Part shown: positions 1 through 11,141 of the stretch, piece after piece | Numbering within the stretch: the stretch's first letter is position 1 | Layout of the letters: each line of letters begins with the position of its first letter | Translations under genes and position numbers: made by a program | DNA from: Hyphomicrobiales bacterium | GTDB taxonomy: Bacteria > Pseudomonadota > Alphaproteobacteria > Rhizobiales > Xanthobacteraceae | Assembly (NCBI GenBank): GCA_027307405.1 | Contig: DAHUXA010000001.1 | Span: 17,104-60,995 of the forward strand | Length of the DNA: 43,892 bases | Direction: 5' to 3' | Notes under the pieces: model-generated | What the model was told of the DNA's origin: nothing | The model's database searches: none | The model's input: only the letters and a program-made list of their open reading frames with translations

Positions 1-630
1 CTTTGCGGCGGCGCCGGGGCCAAACGATGCCGCGTAGTCGGCAACGATGGGATCGCTGGCGATGACGTCACCTGCAATCCATCCCAGCAAGCCCGCTCCC
101 GCCCATATGATGAGCGGGAAATAGTTGAGCAGGGCCATGATGATGTTCGCACCGGCCACGATAGCGGGAATGCTGACCCCTAGCCCAAACACGAGCAGCG
201 CCAGGCTTCCATCGGCTACCGCCGCAACGGCGATGACGTTGTCGAGGCTCATGACCACATCCGCAACGGCGACAAGCTTCACCGCTCGCCAGAGACTGTG
301 GGATGCGGATTCCCCGTTTTCAGATCCTTCGTTCGGCGAAAGTAATTTGACCGCAATCCATAATAGCGCGGCTCCCCCGGCAATCTTGACGTAGGGGAGC
401 AGCATGAGCGTCGAGACGATCGTCGCGAAGATCAGTCGCAACAAAAGCGCCACTCCCGTGCCCAATACCATTCCGGTGAGGCGTTGTTTTTGCGGTAAAT
501 TCCGGCAGGCGAGCGCTATCACGATGGCGTTGTCGCCAGACAGCAGCACGTTGATCCAGATAATTTGAACGACCGATATCCAGAACTGGGGCTGCGTATT
601 GACGCCAATATCGTTCAAAAAATCGATCAT
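1..630 (-). CDS. TerC/YjbE family integral membrane protein (3' end outside window)
   Basis: I translated this from the complement: an ATG at 630 opens a frame that runs 210 codons to the window edge without a stop, so the C-terminus is missing. The protein is strongly hydrophobic, with about six membrane segments. It carries the paired acidic motifs of the TerC family: SGDNAIV in the second segment and SLDNVIAVAAVADG after the central loop. TerC-family proteins are implicated in tellurite resistance and metal-ion (Mn) export; the substrate here cannot be read from sequence. The hydrophilic loop NEGSENGESASHS separates the two halves. The small membrane gene at 652-1056 lies just upstream on the same strand, so the two may be co-transcribed. 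The family call is secure; the physiological role is not. Confidence 0.88.
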   Translation of the reverse strand, partial: MIDFLNDIGVNTQPQFWISVVQIIWINVLLSGDNAIVIALACRNLPQKQRLTGMVLGTGVALLLRLIFATIVSTLMLLPYVKIAGGAALLWIAVKLLSPNEGSENGESASHSLWRAVKLVAVADVVMSLDNVIAVAAVADGSLALLVFGLGVSIPAIVAGANIIMALLNYFPLIIWAGAGLLGWIAGDVIASDPIVADYAASFGPGAAAK

Positions 631-651
631 TCGCGATCCCTGCGGAATTGA

Positions 652-1056
652 TTAAGAGAAGTTTCCGGCATGAGGGCGGCTGGGCCGCTTGCGAAGCGTA
701 AACCCGTGTCTCGCGCGCCATGTGGGATCGAGCGTCTCTCGCCACGCTGTGTAGAGAATGCTGACGAGCCCGATGGCGCCGACGATGAGTAGCGACCATT
801 GCAGGATTTCAGAGCGCGCAGCGTCTGGGCGGAGATGATCGAGCAGCGTCAGGTAGGGGAGCGCCCATAGCGCCACGAGCCCCGCCCAGTTAAGCAGAAC
901 GAAACTGATAGAAACCCGCGCGTTCGAACTTCCTGTTGGCCCGCGCCATTGGTGTAATTGCCGACCGCCCTTGGCTCTCCGCGAACGAATGTATTCCGCG
1001 CGGATGTAAGAAATTGCATTCAATGGATTTCGGTTCGGCACGATCTTTGTCCGCAA
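652..1056 (-). CDS. Small hypothetical membrane protein
   Basis: A frame of up to 134 codons, 21 bp upstream of the TerC-type gene and on the same strand. Two hydrophobic stretches are visible (around ISFVLLNWAGLVALWAL and ILQWSLLIVGAIGLVSIL), so it is probably a two-span inner-membrane protein with a basic, Arg-rich C-terminus. The codon at 1056 is TTG with no Shine-Dalgarno sequence. There is no ATG in frame, so the true start is uncertain and may be a GTG or TTG further inside. I do not recognise the family. Its reality rests on the coherent membrane segments and the tight spacing to terC. Confidence 0.5.
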   Translation of the reverse strand: MRTKIVPNRNPLNAISYIRAEYIRSRRAKGGRQLHQWRGPTGSSNARVSISFVLLNWAGLVALWALPYLTLLDHLRPDAARSEILQWSLLIVGAIGLVSILYTAWRETLDPTWRARHGFTLRKRPSRPHAGNFS

Positions 1057-1140
1057 AGCCGCAATTCAGCTTTTCGACTGAAAGAATAGGGTCGCCGAAT
1101 CCCGCAACAATTCAGGTTGAATACCCGGGTTTCTGCACTT

Positions 1141-1165
1141 GGGTATTTTCCCCTAGGGATTAATA
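1141..1165. promoter_or_regulatory. CCCTAGGG palindrome upstream of the MASE1 kinase
   Basis: The perfect 8-bp palindrome CCCTAGGG sits at 1151-1158 inside an AT-rich context, 43-50 bp before the kinase ATG. It lies in the roughly 145-bp spacer between the divergent small membrane gene and the kinase operon. FixJ/LuxR-type regulators often bind such short symmetric sites in their own promoters, so autoregulation by the downstream regulator is a reasonable guess. Nothing in the sequence proves it. Confidence 0.3.
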
Positions 1166-1200
1166 TCCGGGGGTGCCGTCGCCGGAGAGGTTTAAAACCA

Positions 1201-2838
1201 ATGACCAGGAGATTCCAGTCGGAGCGAATGCAAGCGATGGCTTTTCCGCGGGTTTTCGACGCCCACAAAATGATCGTCGGACTTATCTATCTTGCGGCAT
1301 ACGCGGTGCTCGATTGGATCAGCTTCATCGAGCCCTACGCGCACCTCGGGATCACGCCGTGGAATCCCGGCACCGGCTTGAGCTTTGCGCTGCTGCTGCT
1401 GTTTGGCTTGCGGATGATTCCATTCTTGCTCATCAGCCCTTTGCTCGCAGACTACCTGAATCAACAGTTCGCCATGCCGTGGCACATCGAGATCCTTGCT
1501 TCGGCGTTGGTCGGCGGCGGTTATTCGATTGCGCTGACGTTTTTGTTGCATCCGAAGTTGCAGTTTGAGCCCACGCTCGACTCGATGCGCGATCTCGTTC
1601 TGTTGATGATCGTCGCAGTCGTGAGCGCGGCTTTCGTCGCAATTGGATATGTAAGCCTGACGATTGCCGCGGGATTGTTGCCGGCCGCGGACTTCGCAGC
1701 GGCGACGCTACGCTATTGGGTTGGCGACGTCATCGGCATTACGGTGATAGCGCCGTTCGCGCTATTTGCATTGACCCGTCGGCGCATACTGCCGATGACC
1801 ACAGAAACTTTGCTGCAATTTGTTGCAATCGGCATAGCCTTGACGCTGGTGTTCGGTCTGGCGCAGGAACAACAATTCCAACTATTTTATGTGCTCTTCC
1901 TGCCAATTATCTGGCTTGCTGTACGCACCGGCTCGGAAGGCGTCAGCGTCGGAATTCTGGTCACGCAAATTGGGCTGATCCTTGGTATCCAACTTTTCCC
2001 CGCAGGGACATTCAACGTAACGGCCTTTCAGGCGCTGATGCTCGTCCTGGCGGTGACGGGGTTGGTTGCCGGTGAATTGGTTACTGAACATAGGCGTACC
2101 GAGACTCAATTGCGCTTGCAGCAGGAATCGCATTCCCGTCTTGCCCGTCTCGGCAGCATGGGCGAGCTCGCGGCCGCGGTGGCGCATGAGCTCAATCAGC
2201 CTTTGATGGCGGCCGGCACTTATGCGCGGCTGGTAAACGATGCGATGAGCGAGGCACCTGTCGATGTCGTGACAGTCGCCGAGACCGCGAAGAAGGCGGT
2301 GGCGCAAGTTGAGCGCGCCGCTGAAGTCGTGCGCCACCTGCGTGCCCTGGTGCGGCTCGATCGCAGTAACCGTGCGCCATGCAGATTCGAACGGGTCGTG
2401 GAAGAAACGCTCGAATTATGCCAGCCTGACCTCGACCGCATGCACGTGACCGCCCGAATCGCCATTGCCCCCGACCTTCCGCGAGTCATGGTCGACCTCC
2501 TGCAGATCGAGCAGGTCTTGATCAACCTTGTGCGCAATGCCATCGAGGCAATCGGCGGAAGCGGAGGCATGCGTGGCAACATCCTGATCGAGGCAAGGAA
2601 TTTCGATGCCGACTTCATCGAAGTTCGTGTCGTTGACACCGGACCAGGCTTTCCACCTCAGCTCCTCGAAAGCGCATTTCTCCCACTTTCTTCCAGCAAA
2701 GCCGAAGGGCTCGGCATTGGATTGCCGCTATGTCGGTCGATCGTCGAGGCTCACGGTGGCAAGTTGTGGCTTGATGACGGCTCGCGTGGCGGCGCCGTGC
2801 ACTTTACGCTCCCCATTGCAAAGACGGTCGAGGCATGA
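1201..2838 (+). CDS. MASE1-domain sensor histidine kinase
   Basis: 545-residue membrane sensor kinase. I chose ATG 1201 because GGAGAGG lies about 10 bp upstream; the frame is open further 5' but that part does not look coding. Residues 1-290 are a MASE1-type multi-span sensor (WNPGTGLSFALLLLFGLR near 54; YWVGDVIGITVIAPFAL near 172). No PAS domain follows. The H-box is AHELNQPL with phospho-acceptor His329. The C-terminal ATPase shows the N-box (LVRNAIEAI), G1 (DTGPGF) and G2 (GLGIGLPL). The HELNQPL form is typical of FixL/DctB-like kinases that pair with FixJ- or NtrC-type regulators. The stop overlaps the regulator start by 4 bp (ATGA), so the two are co-translated. The ligand is unknown; MASE1 is an integral-membrane sensory domain with poorly defined inputs. 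Confidence 0.9.
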   Translation: MTRRFQSERMQAMAFPRVFDAHKMIVGLIYLAAYAVLDWISFIEPYAHLGITPWNPGTGLSFALLLLFGLRMIPFLLISPLLADYLNQQFAMPWHIEILASALVGGGYSIALTFLLHPKLQFEPTLDSMRDLVLLMIVAVVSAAFVAIGYVSLTIAAGLLPAADFAAATLRYWVGDVIGITVIAPFALFALTRRRILPMTTETLLQFVAIGIALTLVFGLAQEQQFQLFYVLFLPIIWLAVRTGSEGVSVGILVTQIGLILGIQLFPAGTFNVTAFQALMLVLAVTGLVAGELVTEHRRTETQLRLQQESHSRLARLGSMGELAAAVAHELNQPLMAAGTYARLVNDAMSEAPVDVVTVAETAKKAVAQVERAAEVVRHLRALVRLDRSNRAPCRFERVVEETLELCQPDLDRMHVTARIAIAPDLPRVMVDLLQIEQVLINLVRNAIEAIGGSGGMRGNILIEARNFDADFIEVRVVDTGPGFPPQLLESAFLPLSSSKAEGLGIGLPLCRSIVEAHGGKLWLDDGSRGGAVHFTLPIAKTVEA

Positions 2839-3458
2839 GTGCTCTCTTTCACATCGCGGTGATTGACGACGATGAGGCGGTGCTCGACTCCCTGCGCCTC
2901 TATTTCGCTCGGCAGAACATTGAAACGTCTTGCTTCGCGTCCGCGAAGGAATTTCTGGCAGCGATCGAGGGCGGACAGCGATTTGATTGCATTGTTTCGG
3001 ATGTCCGGATGCCCGGGATGAGCGGGCTGGATCTGGTTCACCGTCTAAAGAGCGGAGGCTTGGCCGCGTCGGTCATCCTGATCACCGGGCATGGTGACGT
3101 CGATATGGCTGTCGCCGCCATCAAGGTCGGTGCATTCGATTTTATCGAGAAGCCATTCGATGAGGCCCGTCTGCTTGCCAGCATTCACAATGCGATTGAA
3201 AAGAATCAGCAGCCTGAAATCGACGCGGCCGAACTGGAAAGATTGCGATCTCGCTTCATGACGCTTTCAGCCCGGCAACGTCAGGTCATGGAGCTCGCTG
3301 TGGCGGGTTTGTCGAATAAGGAAATCGGATCGCAACTCAAAATAAGTCCCAAGACCGTGGAGAATCATCGCGCCTGGGTCATGGAGCGCATCGGCGCCCG
3401 CAATATCGCGGAACTGGTGCGCATTGCGATGAAGGTGCAAGGAATGCCACCGGATTGA
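2835..3458 (+). CDS. FixJ/TodT-type two-component response regulator
   Basis: 207 residues. The N-terminal receiver domain has the acidic pocket (IDDDE, residues 10-14), phospho-acceptor Asp56 in CIVSDVRMPGMSG, the switch Thr in LITGHGD, and the conserved Lys in FIEKPF. The C-terminal LuxR/GerE helix-turn-helix is seen in LSARQRQVMELAVAGLSNKEIG and ISPKTVENHRAWVMERIGA. The ATG overlaps the kinase stop (ATGA), so this is the cognate regulator of the MASE1 kinase. It acts in the cytoplasm as a DNA-binding activator. Targets are unknown; the CCCTAGGG palindrome upstream of the kinase is one candidate site. Confidence 0.9.
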   Translation: MSALFHIAVIDDDEAVLDSLRLYFARQNIETSCFASAKEFLAAIEGGQRFDCIVSDVRMPGMSGLDLVHRLKSGGLAASVILITGHGDVDMAVAAIKVGAFDFIEKPFDEARLLASIHNAIEKNQQPEIDAAELERLRSRFMTLSARQRQVMELAVAGLSNKEIGSQLKISPKTVENHRAWVMERIGARNIAELVRIAMKVQGMPPD

Positions 3459-3524
3459 TTGGCTTCGTTCGCAGTGGCTGGGCACTTTGCCGTATCTACA
3501 AAGAGAGGAATTTGAATTTTTCTG

Positions 3525-4400
3525 ATGCCCTATGCGCGCACGCCAGACAACGTGAAGCTCTATTACGAAGAGGTAGGGGAGGGTACACCGATCCTGTTCG
3601 TGCACGAGTTCGCCGGAGACCATCGCAGCTGGGAGCCGCAGTTGCGTGAGTTCGGCAAGCGCTACCGCTGCATCACCTATGCCGCGCGCGGCTATAGGCC
3701 TTCCGACATTCCGGCGGATCCTGCCACCTACAGTTACCGGCATGTCATGCACGACGCTGTCGCGATACTCGACCATCTTAAAATCGAGCGGGCGCATCTC
3801 ATCGGTCTTTCGATGGGGGGTTACACGGTTTTGCAGGTCGCACTCAATTATAAGGAGCGGGTGCGCTCACTTGTGCTTGCCGGGGCGGGTTCGGGTAGCG
3901 AACGTTGGTACACGGAAGAATTTCACAAGCGTTCGCGCGATCTCGCCACGCAATTCGAGCGTGAAGGTTCCGCTGCGGTGGCGCAGACATACGGCCACGG
4001 CCCGAGCCGCATCCCCTTCGAACTCAAGGATCCGCGCGGCTTTGCCGAATTTACGAAACAGCTTGCCGAGCATGACGCGCAAGGCTCTGCGCATATGTCG
4101 CGCGGCTTCCAAGGTGCGCGCCCCTCGCTCCACGATTTCGAGATTGAAATCCGGAAGTTGACGACGCCGGCGCTGATCGTGGTCGGCGACGAGGACGAGC
4201 GGTGCATAGAGCCGGGCTTTTTTCTGAAGGATGCGATCCCTGCGTCCGGACTGGCGATCTTTCCAAAAACCGGCCACGCGGTGAACCTTGAAGAGCCGGA
4301 GCTGTTTAATCAGGTCGTCGGCGACTTCTTGTCCCGCGTCGACGGCGGCCGCTGGTTGCCGCGCGACCCCCGGTCACGTACGCCAAAACCCCCGCCGTAG
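3525..4400 (+). CDS. Alpha/beta hydrolase
   Basis: 291 residues with the fold's landmarks: the oxyanion-loop segment FVHEFAG (near 25-31), the nucleophile elbow GLSMGGY with Ser96, a likely acid Asp in VVGDEDER, and the catalytic His in KTGHAVNLEEPELF. The length fits a lid-bearing esterase or hydrolase of the epoxide-hydrolase/lactonase-like group. GAGAGGA precedes the ATG but about 15 bp away. It lies 66 bp after the regulator on the same strand and may be read from the same promoter. The C-terminal tail is Pro/Arg-rich (RDPRSRTPKPPP). No signal peptide is visible, so it is probably cytoplasmic. The substrate cannot be inferred. Confidence 0.82.
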   Translation: MPYARTPDNVKLYYEEVGEGTPILFVHEFAGDHRSWEPQLREFGKRYRCITYAARGYRPSDIPADPATYSYRHVMHDAVAILDHLKIERAHLIGLSMGGYTVLQVALNYKERVRSLVLAGAGSGSERWYTEEFHKRSRDLATQFEREGSAAVAQTYGHGPSRIPFELKDPRGFAEFTKQLAEHDAQGSAHMSRGFQGARPSLHDFEIEIRKLTTPALIVVGDEDERCIEPGFFLKDAIPASGLAIFPKTGHAVNLEEPELFNQVVGDFLSRVDGGRWLPRDPRSRTPKPPP

Positions 4401-4461
4401 GAATGGAACCCGGCGGCGGTTCTAGTCATTATTGGGACGAAAAACCGGAAGGAGCGCTGCC

Positions 4462-4638
4462 ATGCTGAAATGGGCGTTCGTTTTCCTGATTATTGCGGTG
4501 ATCGCGGGCATTTTCGGCTTCACCGACGTCGAGGCCGCATCGGCCACAATCGCGCAATGGCTATTCGGTATCTTCCTGGTGTTATTCCTGGGGGCGCTGG
4601 TCGTCGGGTTGACCATAGGCGCCAAGCTCACCTCTTGA
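4462..4638 (+). CDS. DUF1328 family small membrane protein
   Basis: 58 residues starting [23 protein letters not shown]. This matches the DUF1328 (YtjA-like) pattern: an MLKWA start, a first hydrophobic helix ending in GFT, then a second helix ([21 protein letters not shown]). GGAAGGAG lies 6-14 bp before the ATG and fixes this start over an in-frame codon upstream. The family comprises two-span inner-membrane peptides of unknown role. A hairpin with a short T-run follows at 4670. Confidence 0.85.
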   Translation: MLKWAFVFLIIAVIAGIFGFTDVEAASATIAQWLFGIFLVLFLGALVVGLTIGAKLTS

Positions 4639-4669
4639 CCGGCCAATCGTCGATAACCATGCCGCAATT

Positions 4670-4692
4670 CTCCTGCTACCTGCAGGGGTTTT
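4670..4692 (+). terminator. Probable terminator after the DUF1328 gene
   Basis: Stem CTCCTGC / GCAGGGG (one G-T pair) with a 5-nt loop TACCT, followed by TTTTCC. It is 31 bp past the DUF1328 stop and 45 bp before the next ATG. The stem is modest and the T-run short, so termination may be partial. Confidence 0.5.
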
Positions 4693-4737
4693 CCGGATAA
4701 GATTGCCGTTGGTTGGATCTTAAGCAGGGTGCCAGTC

Positions 4738-5130
4738 ATGCGTAACATCGTGTTGGCAATATTGACGTTAGGCTTTTTCGCATCGCTCGGTGGCGCCGCC
4801 AATGCCGCCGATCTTTATCCCTACCGTTCTTACGGTTGGCGCTCACATGTTTGGTACGGCAGCGACTGCTGCCGCCGTGGCGAACGCTTCGGCCCCGGCA
4901 TTCGCGTCGTCGAGCAAGTTCCCTATTGCGGCGATTGCGACAATCTCATCGGCCCGAACACTTACAACGTAGCAATCAGCTACATTGGCTATCTTCCCTG
5001 GACGCGCGGCTGTGCTCTCGGCGGCTGCTACGGCTACTATGGCGTCTATGGAGGTTGCTACTGGAAGGAAGTGCCGGTCCCGAACGGTCGGGGCGGCTGG
5101 GTTCGCGGGGTTGAGAAGTTCTGCAGCTGA
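4738..5130 (+). CDS. Secreted Cys-rich hypothetical protein
   Basis: 130 residues from ATG 4738, chosen because AGCAGGG lies about 8 bp upstream; an in-frame GTG at 4729 is the alternative. The N-terminus MRNIVLAILTLGFFASLGGAANA followed by ADLYPYRS is a clear Sec signal peptide with an AxA cleavage site. The mature part is rich in Gly, Tyr and Trp and has eight cysteines (CC, CGDC, then C spaced in GC motifs, and a penultimate Cys), suggesting up to four disulfides in the periplasm. I do not recognise a named domain. It resembles the small, variable secreted proteins often seen in Hyphomicrobiales. Confidence 0.75.
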   Translation: MRNIVLAILTLGFFASLGGAANAADLYPYRSYGWRSHVWYGSDCCRRGERFGPGIRVVEQVPYCGDCDNLIGPNTYNVAISYIGYLPWTRGCALGGCYGYYGVYGGCYWKEVPVPNGRGGWVRGVEKFCS

Positions 5131-5158
5131 GCGGGTTTGAGCGTCCGACGACGGGACG

Positions 5159-7889
<2,731 letters not shown>

Positions 7890-9647
7890 ATGCGCTTGTT
7901 CAGTCGTCAGTTCGAAGTGCCGCACCGTCTGCGCGCCGTCGTGCGCGCGCGGGAATCGAGCGTGATTGTGCTGGCTCTGATCATCGGCGCCGTTGCGGGC
8001 TTGGCAGTTGCTGCGATGGGTGAAGCGGTCGGGCTCATGCATCAGGTTTTTTTCGGCCTTGATCCGGGCGAACGACTTTCGGGCCGCGTTTCGCTCAATC
8101 CGCTCTATGCATTCTTGACCCCGTGTGTCGGCGGCCTGCTGTTCGGGATCGTCACTGCTTACGTTACGCGCCACCGTGGCGTCGAAGTCGACCCGATCGA
8201 AGCCAACGCGCTTCATGGTGGCCGCATGTCGATGCGCGGAAGTCTGATCGTGGCGGCGCAGACGGTGTGGTCGAGCGGCATCGGCGCTTCTGTCGGTCTG
8301 GAAGCTGGTTACACGCAACTCGCCAGCGGCATGGCGTCGGCAATTGGGCGCGCCTTTCGTTTGCGGCGCAGCGACATGCGCATATTGGTCGGATGCGGCT
8401 CGGCCGCCGCAATTGCTGCCGCCTTTGGTGCCCCATTGGGCGGCGCCTTCTATGGCTTCGAATTGATCATCGGCAGTTACTCGATCGCTTCGCTCGCTCC
8501 CGTCGGAATGGCATCTTTGGTTGGCTACTTGACGGCACGCGCCTTCACGCCGGATCGACTCGGTATCGAAACCGGCGCGGTGGCCAATCTTGCGGTCCAT
8601 GATGTCGTGATCGCCGCTTTCGTCGGCGTGCTCGCTGCCGTGTTTGGTATTCTTCTGATGCGGGGCGTCGCTGCCTGCGATCTGATTTTCACGCGATTTA
8701 AGGTAAAACCGGCACTGCGGCCAATGATAGGCGGCGCGCTGGTGGGACTGATGGCGATCCTTTCGCCGCAGGTGATGTCATCCGGGCATGGAGCCCTGCA
8801 CCTGACGGGCATCTTCAAGCTGCCGCTCGTGACGATCGCACTGATATTCGTACTGAAGGCGATTGCTTCTGTAGTCTCGCTTGGCTCTGGATTTCGCGGC
8901 GGCTTGTTCTTTGCGTCGCTGCTGCTCGGCGCTCTCGGTGGTCAGCTGTTCGCATTTGGACTCGGCGCTGCATGGCCGGGACTGAATGTCGATCCCGACT
9001 CCTACGCGATCATCGGCATGTGCGCGCTGTCGGTCTCGGTGATCGGCGGGCCGCTGACCATGACCTTTATCGCGCTGGAAACCACCGGCGACCTCTGGCT
9101 GACCACCGCAGTGCTGATTGCGGCAATTATCGCCATGCAGGTGACGCGCGAATTCTTCGGCTATTCGTTTGCGACCTGGCGGTTCCATCTCCGCGGCGAG
9201 GCCATCCGCAGTGCCGCTGATGTGGGCTGGATCCGCGATCTCACGGTTGCCCGGATGATGCGATCGGACGTGCGCACCACACCCGTGGAAGCGCCGGTTG
9301 CTGTGTTCCGCGAGGAATTTCCTCTAGGTTCGACCAACCAGGTCATCGCCGTCGATGAGGACGATCGTTATGCCGGTATGGTGATCGTAGCGGAAGCGCA
9401 TGCCGCCGAACTCGCCGCCACGGCGTCGGTGCGCAGTATCCTGCACCAAGCCGGCCATATGCTATTGCCGCAGATGACTGCCCAAGAAGCTATTGCTGCG
9501 TTCGATCGCTACGAAGCCGAAGCGCTGGCGGTGGTCGATTCCTTAGAGCGCCGGCAGGTCATCGGGCTGCTCAGCGAGGCGCACGCATTACGCCGCTATT
9601 CCAATGCCTCAGAGCGGCAGCGGCGCGATCTGCTCGGGGAAACCTGA
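7890..9647 (+). CDS. CLC-family chloride channel/antiporter with C-terminal CBS pair
   Basis: 585 residues from ATG 7890. ATG 7845 is an alternative; neither has a good ribosome site, and the family N-terminus fits 7890. The membrane body shows the CLC layout: a gating-glutamate motif GLEAG with Glu138 (equivalent to GREGP), the helix-N region SGFRGGLFFASLLLGALGG, and the inner core GSAAAIAAAFGAPLGGAFYGFE. The usual anion-filter motif GSGIP appears as VEVDP (residues 98-102), so the filter serine is not conserved. Residues about 500-585 form a cytoplasmic CBS-type regulatory pair. The protein probably moves anions across the inner membrane. It lies opposite to gyrB and recF and has no evident link to replication. 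Confidence 0.88.
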   Translation: MRLFSRQFEVPHRLRAVVRARESSVIVLALIIGAVAGLAVAAMGEAVGLMHQVFFGLDPGERLSGRVSLNPLYAFLTPCVGGLLFGIVTAYVTRHRGVEVDPIEANALHGGRMSMRGSLIVAAQTVWSSGIGASVGLEAGYTQLASGMASAIGRAFRLRRSDMRILVGCGSAAAIAAAFGAPLGGAFYGFELIIGSYSIASLAPVGMASLVGYLTARAFTPDRLGIETGAVANLAVHDVVIAAFVGVLAAVFGILLMRGVAACDLIFTRFKVKPALRPMIGGALVGLMAILSPQVMSSGHGALHLTGIFKLPLVTIALIFVLKAIASVVSLGSGFRGGLFFASLLLGALGGQLFAFGLGAAWPGLNVDPDSYAIIGMCALSVSVIGGPLTMTFIALETTGDLWLTTAVLIAAIIAMQVTREFFGYSFATWRFHLRGEAIRSAADVGWIRDLTVARMMRSDVRTTPVEAPVAVFREEFPLGSTNQVIAVDEDDRYAGMVIVAEAHAAELAATASVRSILHQAGHMLLPQMTAQEAIAAFDRYEAEALAVVDSLERRQVIGLLSEAHALRRYSNASERQRRDLLGET

Positions 9648-9678
9648 ACGTATTGAATTGAGATGAGCGCCCGCGCGT

Positions 9679-9909
9679 TTAGTCCGACGACAGTTCGTGC
9701 GCGGCGAGGCTCACGCGTCGCAGATGATGGAACCGCGGTTCGTAGTCAGGAACCGGCTTGCTGAATGCAGCAAGGGCCGCCGCCAGAAGTTCGATCCGGT
9801 CGAGTTCGGCGCGCCTTTTGTCGAACGCTCGACCAAGCTCGCTCTTGACCCGATCAATTGCAGTATCCGTTGCCATTGCAGCCAGTGCCCTTTGAGGGAT
9901 AAAGGCCAT
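9679..9909 (-). CDS. Small hypothetical protein
   Basis: 76 residues starting with ATG 9909. It is Ala/Arg/Leu-rich and likely helical (IDRVKSELGRAFDKRRAELDRIELLAAALAAFSK), with no membrane segment or signal peptide. It lies between convergent clc and the recF stop, on the recF strand and 63 bp beyond the recF end, so it could be read with recF. No recognised domain. A weak AGGAACC is present but rather far upstream. It is probably real, judging from the low-complexity-free helical composition and the absence of a competing frame. Confidence 0.5.
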   Translation of the reverse strand: MAFIPQRALAAMATDTAIDRVKSELGRAFDKRRAELDRIELLAAALAAFSKPVPDYEPRFHHLRRVSLAAHELSSD

Positions 9910-9972
9910 CGCGGGGGGATGGTTCCTATATTCGAATAATTGATCGTATTTCGATTAACAAAATGTGAGCGC

Positions 9973-11133
9973 TCAGTCGGGGAACCGCGCCGCTGCCGGT
10001 TCCACAGTCCCGCTCTGGACCACGAACAAATTCGCTCGCCCGATAATGTCGCCAAATGCTGCCGGATCGGCACCGGTCATCCAAACCTGCGCGCCCAAAG
10101 AGGACAATGCGTCGTAAAGCGCGCCGCGCCGTTTTGGATCGAGATGGGCGACCACTTCGTCGAGCAACAGCAGTGGCGCAAAGCCGGTCATCTGCTTGAT
10201 CAAGCCCGCGTGAGCGAGCACCAGGCGGATCAACAGCGCCTTCTGCTCCCCGGTGGAGGCGTCTGCGGCCGGGATGTTTTTGCCGGCGTGACTAACGGCG
10301 AAATCGGACAAATGCGGGCCATCAAGCGTGCGTCCTGCGGCCGCGTCCCGCGCGCGATTTTCCTTCAAGAGCGCACGATAACGGTCCTCTATCTCCACCG
10401 CGCTGTGATCGGGCAACAGCTGCTCCATCCAGCCCTGCAATGCGATTTTTGCTTGCGGAAATTCCGGCGCTTCATTGCGCGAGGCATCAAGTGCGGCCGA
10501 TAGCCGGTTCACCGCATCCACGCGCGCGGCCGCAACCGCGACCGCAACTTCGGCCGTTTCATGTTCGACTGCGTCGAGCCAATGGGAATCGCTCGAGGCC
10601 CCTTCCAGGAGACGATTGCGCGACCGCAACGAGCGTTCAAGTGCGGCAACGCGGCTCGAATGTTGCGCATCGACCGCCAGCACCAGCCGGTCAAGGAAAC
10701 GCCGGCGCTCGGAGGCCGGACCATTGAACAGTGGATCCATCGCCGGCGTCAGCCACACCACGCGCAGGTGGTCGGCGAAAGCTGCAGCCGAGCCGACATT
10801 CTCCCGGTCGATGCGGCATTTGCGTATGGGCGCGGATTCCGCGCCTGCCGGCGGATCAATGCCGGTGCCAAGTGTGGCAAGACCCAGCATGCCCTCAATT
10901 TCACCCGAGACGGCCCATGCGCCGTCGCCTTCCGCGAAGGCAAGTTCTTCCATGGTGGCGCGTCGCAGTCCGCGACCCGGCGCGAGCAGTGAGATTGCTT
11001 CGATCAGGTTAGTCTTGCCGGCACCATTGGCGCCGGTGAGAACAACAGGACCTGCGCGCTCAAGCAGAATTTGCGCGGCGTGATAGCTGCGGAAATTGGT
11101 CAGCGTCAGACGTTGAACGAAAGCGGCCGTCAT
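9973..11133 (-). CDS. recF: DNA replication and repair protein RecF
   Basis: 386 residues. Walker A is GANGAGKTN (residues 34-42) after the typical start VQRLTLTNFRSY. The ABC-like signature region STGEQKALLIRLVLAHA and Walker B LLLLDEVVAHLD are near the C-terminus. RecF is an SMC-like ATPase that with RecOR loads RecA at gapped DNA. Its position directly after dnaN in the dnaA-dnaN-recF-gyrB order supports the call. A palindromic repeat (11142-11229) occupies the spacer between dnaN and recF, so the recF ATG lacks a purine-rich ribosome site and follows an A-rich run. Confidence 0.97.
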   Translation of the reverse strand: MTAAFVQRLTLTNFRSYHAAQILLERAGPVVLTGANGAGKTNLIEAISLLAPGRGLRRATMEELAFAEGDGAWAVSGEIEGMLGLATLGTGIDPPAGAESAPIRKCRIDRENVGSAAAFADHLRVVWLTPAMDPLFNGPASERRRFLDRLVLAVDAQHSSRVAALERSLRSRNRLLEGASSDSHWLDAVEHETAEVAVAVAAARVDAVNRLSAALDASRNEAPEFPQAKIALQGWMEQLLPDHSAVEIEDRYRALLKENRARDAAAGRTLDGPHLSDFAVSHAGKNIPAADASTGEQKALLIRLVLAHAGLIKQMTGFAPLLLLDEVVAHLDPKRRGALYDALSSLGAQVWMTGADPAAFGDIIGRANLFVVQSGTVEPAAARFPD

Positions 11134-11141
11134 ATTTTTTT

